This document shows, in pieces, positions 24,432 to 31,548 of a stretch of 64,000 nucleotides of DNA. Within the stretch, counting starts at the first letter, position 1. Every line of letters starts with the position of its first letter. This DNA is from Sphingomonadales bacterium. Lineage in GTDB: Bacteria; Pseudomonadota; Alphaproteobacteria; Sphingomonadales; Govanellaceae. Position numbers and translations under genes: made by a program. The notes under the pieces were generated by a model. That model was not told the DNA's origin. It searched no databases and saw only the letters and a list, made by a program, of their open reading frames with translations. The stretch covers positions 51,732 to 115,731 of the forward strand of contig JACFMS010000009.1 of NCBI GenBank assembly GCA_019455285.1. Direction: 5' to 3'.

Positions 24432-24983
24432 ATGAGCGGACTTGACCTCGAGAGATTGAGCGTACTCGTCGTCGAAGACAGCCCCTTCATCCGCTCCCTG
24501 ATCGTCAACAGCCTTAAAATCTTAGGCGTCGGCAAGGTCACCACCCGCGACCATGGCGGCGAGGGCATCGAATTTTTGAAACTCGTTCACAACGATCCCA
24601 TGAAAGCCGGGGTGATGACCGTCGACATCGTCATTTCCAATTGGGACATGTCGCCGGTGGACGGCATGATGCTGCTGCGTTGGGTGCGGCGGCACAAGGA
24701 ATCGCCCAATCGCTTCGCCCCCTTCGTCATGATCACCGGCTATACCGAACCGGTGCGCATTCGCGAGGCGCGGGAGATGGGGGTGAATGAGATGCTGGCC
24801 AAGCCGTTCACCATCAACGCCTTGGCGCAAAAAATCACGTCGATCATTCTAAAACCCCGCCAATTCATTCATAATAAAGACTATTTTGGCCCAGACCGAC
24901 GGCGGCAAAATCTTCCGTTCGACGGTCCGGAGCGGCGCATCTTGAAAGACGACAGCGAAGGCGTGGAGGTGGTGCGTGGCTAG
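24432..24983 (+). CDS. Receiver-domain protein lacking the phospho-aspartate
   Basis: 183-aa single-domain response-regulator-like protein. The receiver (residues 8-125) keeps the acidic pair E15-D16, the switch Thr in VMITGYTEP and the Lys in MLAKPF. The position equivalent to CheY Asp57 is Asn70, in VISNWDMSPVDG where CheY has VISDWNMP. It should therefore not be phosphorylated in the normal way. A 50-residue tail contains GPDRRR and GPERR. The ATG at 24432 follows CGGAGGGG; a longer GTG start at 24381 is possible. It overlaps the Hpt gene by 8 bases. Confidence 0.85.
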   Translation: MSGLDLERLSVLVVEDSPFIRSLIVNSLKILGVGKVTTRDHGGEGIEFLKLVHNDPMKAGVMTVDIVISNWDMSPVDGMMLLRWVRRHKESPNRFAPFVMITGYTEPVRIREAREMGVNEMLAKPFTINALAQKITSIILKPRQFIHNKDYFGPDRRRQNLPFDGPERRILKDDSEGVEVVRG

Positions 24984-25491
24984 CAAGGCCCCGATCAAGG
25001 TGCGGTTTTATCGCTTCAAGAACAGCCTGCGCGAAAAGACCGCCGGCCTGGGCAGCGATTCGCAAGCCGTGGTCACTATCGACCCGGAGGCGCTGGCGCG
25101 GGCGGAGGCGGCGCTGCAGGAAATGGTCGAAGACTATCCCGATTGGGTCAAGACCTTGCTCGACCGGCTGGCGGAGGAGCATCGCCGGGCCGTCGATACC
25201 CCCCATGAGCGGCGCGGCCAGTTTGAAAAGATCCGCCGCATCGCCCACGACATGCGCGGCCAGGGCGGCACCTTCAATTACCCGCTGATGACCGATTTCG
25301 CCGATTCGCTCTACCAGTTCACCGGCCCCAGCGTCGGCATGACCGACAACCATGTGGAGATCATCAAGGCCCACATCGATTCCATGCGAGTGGTGATCAA
25401 CGAGCGGCTGCAAGGCGACGGCGGCCCCCCCGGCCAGGCCCTGAAAAAAGGGCTGCAGCAGGCCATCGACAAATATACTAAAATTCGTTGA
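24976..25491 (+). CDS. Hpt-like histidine phosphotransfer protein
   Basis: 171-aa soluble helical protein. RRIAHDMRGQGGTFNYPLMTDF at ~88-109 matches the Hpt signature (H-x-x-K/R-G followed by Gly/Thr and Phe), making His91 the likely phosphorylated residue. About 45 N-terminal residues are basic. GTG start with GGAGGTG in front, overlapping the receiver gene by 8 bases, so the two are surely co-translated. An Hpt with a receiver that cannot accept phosphate is odd: the partner may bind rather than exchange phosphate. Confidence 0.8.
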   Translation: MASKAPIKVRFYRFKNSLREKTAGLGSDSQAVVTIDPEALARAEAALQEMVEDYPDWVKTLLDRLAEEHRRAVDTPHERRGQFEKIRRIAHDMRGQGGTFNYPLMTDFADSLYQFTGPSVGMTDNHVEIIKAHIDSMRVVINERLQGDGGPPGQALKKGLQQAIDKYTKIR

Positions 25492-25582
25492 AACGCCGGC
25501 CGGCGTATTCATTAAGTTTAGATTTTCTTTAATAATTTGCGGGCACTCTTCTCGCCAGAGAGAAGCGAGGGGAGCAGGCTTC

Positions 25583-26107
25583 ATGTATCCGACGAACGAA
25601 CGACGCTTGGTAGTCCGCCTGCAAGAATATTGGAACACCATGCGCGGCGAACGCGCTATGCCGGCCCTGGCCAGTCTGCGCTTTAGGGATTTCGGCCCCG
25701 ACATCGAGCAATGTGTGGTGGTAGCCATCGGCGACACGCCCGCGGAGATGACCTTGATCCGCGCCGGCGAGGCCCTTAAGCCGCATGGCTGGCCGGCGAT
25801 GAAAGGGCAATCCCTGGCCAATTGCCCGCCCCGCACTCTGTTGAGTTTGATCGTGCAGCACGTCGGCGAAACCGTGCGCACTCGCTCGCCCTTGCATCGC
25901 GGCGGCCATTTTACCAATGGCGGCGCGCGCATGCTGGGACGCGCCATTCTGTTGCCGCTGTCGGATGACGGCGTGCGGGTAACCCATGTCCTGGCCGGCG
26001 TCAACTTTAAGAAAGCCGCCCGGGAGGCCGAACGCCCCCGTCGCACGCTGCGGTCGCCGCGCCTCAAACGGGCAAAAGCGCGGCTTGAACACGCCGCTGG
26101 CGCGTGA
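25583..26107 (+). CDS. PAS_5-like sensor protein, copy 1
   Basis: 174-aa protein of the PAS_5 type common in alphaproteobacteria. It shows LQEYWNTMRGERAMPALASLRFRDFGPDIEQCVVVAI, a central RAGEALKPHGWPAMKGQSLANCPP and C-terminal LGRAILLPLSDDGVRVTHVLAGVNFK. The domain fills the protein apart from a basic tail (RRTLRSPRLKRAKAR). Such single-PAS proteins lack an output domain and may act through partners. It is followed by a paralogue sharing the order MYP..ERR...RL.EYW, RGGHFT and LGRAIL.PLSDDGV. Confidence 0.75.
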   Translation: MYPTNERRLVVRLQEYWNTMRGERAMPALASLRFRDFGPDIEQCVVVAIGDTPAEMTLIRAGEALKPHGWPAMKGQSLANCPPRTLLSLIVQHVGETVRTRSPLHRGGHFTNGGARMLGRAILLPLSDDGVRVTHVLAGVNFKKAAREAERPRRTLRSPRLKRAKARLEHAAGA

Positions 26108-26130
26108 ACGACATCGGCAAGGCTGTCATC

Positions 26131-26616
26131 ATGTACCCGTCGCTTGCCCAGGAACGAAGATTTGTTTTGCGTCTCTATGAGTATTGGATGACGCTGCGCG
26201 GCGATCGCGAGATGCCGGCCCATAGGGACGTGGATTTTGCCGCCATGGGCGAAGACGCCGATTATTGCGTCATGCTCACCATTGCCGACGATCATGGTAC
26301 GGTCGTGTTGTCCTCCATCGGCCGGCAGTTGAGGCCCGACGGATGGCGGGACGTGACGGGGGGATTGCTCGCCGATTGTCCCGCAGGCGAAGCCTTGGCG
26401 ACCATTGGCCAGCACCTCAAGCAGACCTTGGAGCGGCGCGCGCCGGTCAGTCACGGCGGGCATTTTACAGTGCGCGGTACGGAAGTCTTGGGGCGCGCCA
26501 TTCTGGTGCCGTTGTCGGATGACGGCGTGACGATCACGCATGTGCTGGCCGGCGCAAATTTCAAAGACGCAATCGATGATGACGCTGCAGCAGCACAGAA
26601 GGCGGTCGGCCTATGA
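26131..26616 (+). CDS. PAS_5-like sensor protein, copy 2
   Basis: About 161-aa paralogue of the preceding gene. Shared blocks include the opening MYPSLAQERRFVLRLYEYW, RGDREMP, GGHFTVRG and LGRAILVPLSDDGVTITHVLAGANFK. I chose the ATG at 26131 because it aligns with the start of copy 1. A GTG at 26104 overlapping the copy 1 stop (GTGA) is the alternative and would give coupled translation. The stop overlaps the next start as ATGA, so the three genes form one operon. Confidence 0.72.
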   Translation: MYPSLAQERRFVLRLYEYWMTLRGDREMPAHRDVDFAAMGEDADYCVMLTIADDHGTVVLSSIGRQLRPDGWRDVTGGLLADCPAGEALATIGQHLKQTLERRAPVSHGGHFTVRGTEVLGRAILVPLSDDGVTITHVLAGANFKDAIDDDAAAAQKAVGL

Positions 26617-27014
26617 GCATGCATATGGCATATGAAGTGCGCGTCCTGCGCGGCACCGGCTGGCGCGTGGAAGGCATATTCGACGACGAAACGATTGCCG
26701 TCGCCGCCGCCAAGAAGGCCGAGGGGCGCGCCGATCGTTCGCCGGTGGTGGTCATCCAGGAAGTTTATGACGCCGCCCGCAATCATTTAAAGAGCCGCAG
26801 CATCTACCGCAGCGGCGGCGATGTGGCGGCAACGGCGTCGCCGGTGGTCCTGCCTTTTCCCAAACAGCCCGCGCCGCGCACCCCTGCCGCTCCCAAGCCG
26901 GCGCGCCGGTCGTCGCGCGCCGCTTCATCGAAAACAAATACGGAAATTTGGCCATGGCTGGCGCTTCTAGTGGGCGGCTTTGCCATGATCGTGCTTCTGC
27001 TGATGTATATCTGA
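26613..27014 (+). CDS. Tail-anchored membrane protein of unknown function
   Basis: 133-aa protein with a small N-terminal domain (YEVRVLRGTGWRVEGIFDDETIAVAAAKKAE, residues ~7-37), a Pro/Ala/Arg-rich linker and a single C-terminal transmembrane helix (~residues 113-132). The N-terminal part is therefore cytoplasmic if it inserts tail-first. It overlaps the second PAS_5 gene by 4 bases (ATGA), which suggests it anchors or works with the PAS proteins. No family recognised. Confidence 0.7.
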   Translation: MSMHMAYEVRVLRGTGWRVEGIFDDETIAVAAAKKAEGRADRSPVVVIQEVYDAARNHLKSRSIYRSGGDVAATASPVVLPFPKQPAPRTPAAPKPARRSSRAASSKTNTEIWPWLALLVGGFAMIVLLLMYI

Positions 27015-27084
27015 CCTCCGCTTGCCATTAGTATCTCCCCGGTGTTAGCCTTTGGCGCAGTCGCAAGCTGCGGGAGGGCTGAGC

Positions 27085-27564
27085 ATGGCCGAAAAACCAT
27101 CGAAGGAGCGCGCCGAAAAACCGCTGGCGCCGCCGCCCATACTCTATCTCTTGACCCTGGCGGTCGCAGTTGTTCTCGACCGGCTGTTGCCGCTGTCTCA
27201 CTGGCAGAGCGGCAAGCTCACAACCGTCATCGGCGTGGCGTTGGCGTTGCTTGCCATGGTGATTTTTGCCTCCGCCTTGATGCGGTTCAAGCAAGCCGGC
27301 ACCCATGTGCCGCACTGGATGCCGACCACGGCCCTGGTGACCGATGGCATTTTCGCCTATTCGCGCAATCCCATTTATGTGGCGATGACCATGCTCTATC
27401 TCGGCATTGCAATGATCGTCGCCAGCCTCTGGATGCTGATTTTGTTGCCGCCGCTGCTGATCGTCATGCAATTGGGCGTGATCAAGCGCGAGGAAGCGTA
27501 CTTGCGGGAGAAGTTCGGTCAGCCCTATATCGATTATTGCGCCCGCGTGCGGCGCTGGGTTTAG
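27085..27564 (+). CDS. Isoprenylcysteine carboxyl methyltransferase-like membrane protein
   Basis: 159-aa integral membrane protein with four to five spans. The family core is TDGIFAYSRNPIYVAMTMLYLGIAMI and, near the C-terminus, KREEAYLREKFGQPYIDYCARVRRW, as in ICMT/phospholipid methyltransferase-type enzymes that use S-adenosylmethionine. The bacterial substrate is usually unknown. The ATG at 27085 follows GGGAGGG; an upstream start at 27052 lacks a good site. Confidence 0.88.
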   Translation: MAEKPSKERAEKPLAPPPILYLLTLAVAVVLDRLLPLSHWQSGKLTTVIGVALALLAMVIFASALMRFKQAGTHVPHWMPTTALVTDGIFAYSRNPIYVAMTMLYLGIAMIVASLWMLILLPPLLIVMQLGVIKREEAYLREKFGQPYIDYCARVRRWV

Positions 27565-27748
27565 TCGGTTACTGAAAAAACTCACCGACTGTCATTGCGA
27601 GGAGGCCTTGCGCGCGATTTGCGCGCAAGTCAATAATTGCGGCGCTACACGCCGCGGGAGGCCGACGCGGCAATCCAGAGTCTCGGGTATTTTCGCTGCT
27701 TTTCTGGATCGCTTCCACTAAAGGCGCCTCGCGATGACGATGGAGTGA
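27561..27748. repeat. Dispersed intergenic repeat, copy 1
   Basis: 188-bp palindromic element with ends around GTCATTGCGAGGAGGC on the left and CCTCGCGATGACGATGGAG on the right, and internal inverted arms (GCGGCAATCCAGAG). Read on the minus strand it aligns end to end with the element at 59053-59190, including the outer flank (GAGTTTTTTCAGTAACCGACTA versus GAGTGTTTTTCAACAGCCGACTA). It fills the gap between the methyltransferase gene and the VWA gene. Confidence 0.75.
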
Positions 27749-27752
27749 CTTT

Positions 27753-28931
27753 CTAATGCATCAATTCGCGCATGGCGCGGTCGAGGCCTTCGAGCGTCAG
27801 GGGATACATGCGATCGCCCATCAAAGTCTTCATCATTGCGGTTGAGGCGCTATAGCCCCACAGTTTTTCCGGCGTTGGGTTGAGCCACACCGCATGTTCG
27901 TAGATATCGAGCACGCGGCGCATCCATATCTCGCCCGACTCTTCATTCCAGTGTTCCACCGAGCCGCCGGGATAGACGATCTCATAGGGACTCATGGAAG
28001 CGTCGCCGACGAAGATCACCTTGTAATCATGGGGATAGGTATGCAGCACCTCATAGGTTGAGGTGAAATCGTTGTGACGGCGGCGGTTGTCCTTCCACAC
28101 TTTTTCATACAAGCAATTATGGAAGTAGAAATATTCCATGTGCTTGAATTCGCTGCGCGCGGCGGAAAATAATTCCTCGCATAAGCGAATATGCGGGTCC
28201 ATGGAGCCGCCGACATCGAAGAACAACAGCACCTTCACCGTATTGTGCCGCTCGGGCCGCATCTGGATGTCAAGATATCCCTTATGGGCGGTGGAGCGGA
28301 TGGTGTCGTCGAGCGCCAATTCCTCCTGCGCGCCCTCGCGGGCGAAGCGGCGCAGGCGTCTGAGCGCCACCTTGATGTTGCGGGTGCCCAGTTCCACCTC
28401 GTCGTCAAGGTTCTTGTATTCGCGCTTGTCCCATACCTTTACTGCGCGGCCATGGCGGCCCTTGTCCTGACCGATGCGTACGCCTTCCGGGTTGTAGCCA
28501 TAAGCGCCAAAGGGCGAGGTGCCGGCGGTGCCGATCCATTTCGATCCGCCCTGATGGCGGCCCTTTTGCTCCTCCAGGCGCTTGTGCAAAGTTTCCATGA
28601 GCTTTTCCCAGTCGCCGAGGCCCGCAATTTTCTTCATCTCCTCTTCCGACAGGTAAAGTTCGGCGAGCTTTTTCAGCCATTCCTCGGGAATATCGACGGT
28701 ATCGTTGCCGGTTCCCAGGTTTTCCAGACCCTTGAATACCGTGCCGAAGACGCGGTCGAACTTGTCAAGATTGCGCTCATCCTTCACCAGGGTTGCGCGC
28801 GACAGGTAATAGAAATCATCTACCCGGTAATTGGCGAGCCCGGCTTTGAGGCCCTCCAACAAGGTCAGGTATTCCCGCAACGTGACGGGAATCTTGGCGT
28901 CCTTTAAAGCAAAAAAGAAGCTGGTGAACAT
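27753..28931 (-). CDS. CoxE-type VWA domain protein
   Basis: 392-aa protein of the VWA-containing CoxE family. The N-terminal part is helical (VTLREYLTLLEGLKAGL). A von Willebrand A-like domain follows at ~200-390, with VKVLLFFDVGGSMDPHIRLCEELF (a MIDAS-like D-x-G-S-x motif), YFYFHNCLYEKVW and VIFVGDASMSPYEI. These proteins work with MoxR AAA+ ATPases in metal insertion or complex maturation. The MoxR gene is 1.7 kb away on the same strand, separated by two unrelated genes. Confidence 0.92.
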   Translation of the reverse strand: MFTSFFFALKDAKIPVTLREYLTLLEGLKAGLANYRVDDFYYLSRATLVKDERNLDKFDRVFGTVFKGLENLGTGNDTVDIPEEWLKKLAELYLSEEEMKKIAGLGDWEKLMETLHKRLEEQKGRHQGGSKWIGTAGTSPFGAYGYNPEGVRIGQDKGRHGRAVKVWDKREYKNLDDEVELGTRNIKVALRRLRRFAREGAQEELALDDTIRSTAHKGYLDIQMRPERHNTVKVLLFFDVGGSMDPHIRLCEELFSAARSEFKHMEYFYFHNCLYEKVWKDNRRRHNDFTSTYEVLHTYPHDYKVIFVGDASMSPYEIVYPGGSVEHWNEESGEIWMRRVLDIYEHAVWLNPTPEKLWGYSASTAMMKTLMGDRMYPLTLEGLDRAMRELMH

Positions 28932-28971
28932 GGGCTATAGGTACACCAGCTTCGGTGGCGGATGAAAGCCT

Positions 28972-29364
28972 CTATTTGCCGGTTTCGGGCTTGTCGCTCT
29001 TTTTGCCCGGGGCGGGAATTTCCACGAAGGACTTGAACCAGCATTCCTCCTTCAAGCCGCCGGCGCCGCGCAGGATGATGGAGCTGAACTTGTTCACCTG
29101 CCGGGTGCCGTTCAGGACAAAGCCGATGGTTTCGGTAAACGGCAGGCCGTGGCAGGGCGACATGAATTCGGCCCGGTACCATTGGCCGGTATCGGATTTG
29201 ATCAGGATGGCGTCGCGCCCTTCCGCCCGCCAATCGTCGATGCGGCCGCGAAAGTCGGCAAAATGGATGACGGCGTCTTTGCTGGGCTTGTGCTCATCCG
29301 CCTGAGCCGCGCCAGAGAGTAGCAGCAAAGCCAGCGCCGCGCTGGCGGTGATCTTGTTCAGCAT
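28972..29364 (-). CDS. Exported DUF6491-like protein
   Basis: 130-aa periplasmic protein. Signal peptide about residues 1-22 (ITASAALALLLLSGAAQA). The mature domain IHFADFRGRIDDWRAEGRDAILIKSDTGQWYRAEF with two Cys (CHGL and EECW), probably disulfide-bonded, fits the DUF6491 family. The tail is Lys/Pro-rich. The ATG at 29364 has AAAGGAGAG in front. Function unknown. Confidence 0.75.
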   Translation of the reverse strand: MLNKITASAALALLLLSGAAQADEHKPSKDAVIHFADFRGRIDDWRAEGRDAILIKSDTGQWYRAEFMSPCHGLPFTETIGFVLNGTRQVNKFSSIILRGAGGLKEECWFKSFVEIPAPGKKSDKPETGK

Positions 29365-29493
29365 GGGGACTCTCCTTTGGAGCATTTATGACGGCATTCT
29401 ATCACCCCTCAGCTTGCTGGTCGCTGAACGACGGGGTGACATGGTTCCGGTCGAAGGGCTATGCTGAGCGGGAGATAGATAGGGAGGACGACC

Positions 29494-30648
29494 ATGCGCG
29501 CGATCCTTACGATTTTCCTGGCTTTCATCCTGGCTTGGCCGGCCTTAGCCGATGAGGAGGAGCTGAAAGTCTACTCCGGGGCCATTGCCGAAGACATCTA
29601 TGCCGGCGGGGCGACCGTTGACGTGGACGCGGACGTAACCGGCGACGTGTTCGCCGGCGGCGGTTCCATCGCCATCGCCGGATCGGTAACGGAGGATGTG
29701 TTTGCCGCCGGCGGCCGCACGTCGGTGCGCACCAACGTGGCGGGCGATGTGGTCACGGCGGCGGGTACAGCCACGGTTTCGGGCAATATTGGCGATAATC
29801 TGATCGTCGCCGGAGGCACCATCACCATCGACGGCGCTGTGGGCGGCAAGGTGATCGCCGCCGGCGGCCAGGTGGAAATCGGGCGGACAGCGGTGGTGAC
29901 GGGGAACGCCATTGTTGCCGGCGGTCAGGTGGTCATCCATGGCAAGCTCATGAAAAACCTGCGGGTTGTTGGCGGCCACGTGATCATTCTGGGCGAGATC
30001 GCGGGTGACATCGACGCCCGGACGGAAAGCTTGGCGATCGGGCCTCATGCCAAGGTCGGCGGCCGGATCGTTCATCGCGGGCCTGAACAGCCGGAGATCA
30101 GCGCTACCGCCACCGTCGGCGGGCCGGTTGAGCATCACCCGCGGGCGGGTTTGAAGGCGGCAAAGCCGGCATTGGCGGTCTGGGCGGCCTCGCTGACGGT
30201 GGTCCCCTACCTGTTCTGCCTTGCCGTCGGCTTGGGCGTCCTGTTCCTGGCCCCCGGCTATGCCCGGCGGCTTGCCGAGCGGGTGGCAGGGCAGCCGCTG
30301 GCCACCTTCGGCCTGGGCGTGCTCTTGGCCTTCGGCGTTCCGGTGGCGCTGCTGGCGTTGATGGTCACCGTCATCGGCATTCCCTTCGCCTTCCTCGGCT
30401 TTGCGGTCTATGGCGTGATGGTCATGGTGGGGCTGCCGCTGGGCGCGTTCGCCCTGACCCGGCACTTTGCCGAGCGGGGCGGGCGGACGCCGTCTCGAAC
30501 CAAGGAGGCGGTGATTTTCGCCCTCGGCCTGCTGACGCTGTTTATCGTTGCCCTGGTGCCCTTCCTCGGCCAGCTTGGCTTGTGGGTGGTGTGGTCGCTG
30601 GGTGTCGGCGCCTCGGTCCTGGCGCTTAAGACTGCCGCCGCGACATGA
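29494..30648 (+). CDS. Exported bactofilin-like repeat protein with C-terminal membrane domain
   Basis: 384-aa protein. A signal peptide (residues 1-19) leads into a ~190-residue right-handed beta-helix of bactofilin/polymer-forming type, with short Gly/Val/Ala repeats such as ITIDGAVGGKVIAAGG, VEIGRTAVVTGNAIVAGG and HVIILGEIAGDIDA. It ends with about four transmembrane helices (~residues 225-380). Classic bactofilins are cytoplasmic filaments; here the signal peptide places the helix outside. The gene lies opposite to and between moxR and the CoxE gene, and its end overlaps moxR by 23 bases. Confidence 0.8.
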   Translation: MRAILTIFLAFILAWPALADEEELKVYSGAIAEDIYAGGATVDVDADVTGDVFAGGGSIAIAGSVTEDVFAAGGRTSVRTNVAGDVVTAAGTATVSGNIGDNLIVAGGTITIDGAVGGKVIAAGGQVEIGRTAVVTGNAIVAGGQVVIHGKLMKNLRVVGGHVIILGEIAGDIDARTESLAIGPHAKVGGRIVHRGPEQPEISATATVGGPVEHHPRAGLKAAKPALAVWAASLTVVPYLFCLAVGLGVLFLAPGYARRLAERVAGQPLATFGLGVLLAFGVPVALLALMVTVIGIPFAFLGFAVYGVMVMVGLPLGAFALTRHFAERGGRTPSRTKEAVIFALGLLTLFIVALVPFLGQLGLWVVWSLGVGASVLALKTAAAT

Positions 30649-31471
30649 AGGCCAGACGCTCGAACAAGTGAACGTCCTGCTCGTTTTTCAGGAGCGCGCC
30701 GTGGAGCGGCGGAATGAGCTTTTTGGGGTCGCGCTCGCGTAATACTTCCACCGGCAAGGTTTCATTCATCAGGAGCTTCAGCCAGTCGAGAAGCTCCGAG
30801 GTGGAGGGCTTTTTCTTCAGTCCCGGCACCTCGCGCACGTCATAGAACAGGGTCAAGGCCTCGCGCACCAGTTCCTTGTGGATGCCGGGATAGTGAACCT
30901 CGACGATCTCCTTCATGGTTTCCTTGTCGGGAAACTTGATATAGTGGAAGAAGCAGCGGCGCAGGAAGGCGTCCGGCAGCTCCTTTTCGTTGTTGGAGGT
31001 GATGATCACCAGCGGGCGGGCCTGAGCTTTTACCGTCTCGCCGGTCTCATAGACGAAGAACTCCATGCGGTCGAGTTCCTGGAGGAGGTCATTGGGAAAC
31101 TCGATGTCGGCCTTATCGATCTCGTCGATCAGCAGGATGGGCGTTTTATCGGCGGTGAACGCCTCCCACAGCTTACCTTTTTTGATGTAATTCCTGATGT
31201 CATGCACCCGCTCGTCGCCCAGTTGTGAATCGCGCAGGCGGGAGACGGCGTCATACTCATAAAGCCCCTGCTGGGCCTTGGTGGTCGACTTGATATGCCA
31301 TTCGAGGAGCGGCCGGGCCAGCGCTTTTGCTACCTCCGCCGCCAGCACCGTCTTGCCGGTGCCGGGCTCGCCCTTGATCAGGAGGGGGCGCTCCAAGGTC
31401 AACGCGGCGTTGACCGCGATCATCAGGTCTTCGGTGGCGACATAAGTATCGGTGCCGGTAAACTTTTGCAT
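30626..31471 (-). CDS. MoxR family AAA+ ATPase
   Basis: About 281-aa MoxR-type ATPase. From the ATG at 31471 the Walker A GEPGTGKT is at residues ~34-41, Walker B is LLIDEIDKAD, sensor 1 is LVIITSNNEKELPDAFLRRCFFHYIKFPD, followed by the helical lid. These ATPases remodel or mature protein complexes together with CoxE-type VWA proteins, one of which lies nearby on the same strand. A GTG three codons upstream is the alternative start. It overlaps the convergent repeat-protein gene by 23 bases. Confidence 0.93.
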   Translation of the reverse strand: MQKFTGTDTYVATEDLMIAVNAALTLERPLLIKGEPGTGKTVLAAEVAKALARPLLEWHIKSTTKAQQGLYEYDAVSRLRDSQLGDERVHDIRNYIKKGKLWEAFTADKTPILLIDEIDKADIEFPNDLLQELDRMEFFVYETGETVKAQARPLVIITSNNEKELPDAFLRRCFFHYIKFPDKETMKEIVEVHYPGIHKELVREALTLFYDVREVPGLKKKPSTSELLDWLKLLMNETLPVEVLRERDPKKLIPPLHGALLKNEQDVHLFERLAFMSRRQS

Positions 31472-31548
31472 GACGAACACTTCCGTTTGAGAACGGCCCC
31501 TAAAATAAACGTTTGAAGGGCGGGATCAATCCCTACTCGAAGCGGGCC

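Noticed and set aside
29545..30465. 306-residue frame antisense to the bactofilin-like gene
   Set aside because: Its repeats mirror the beta-helix repeats of the real gene and it lacks a start site or domain.
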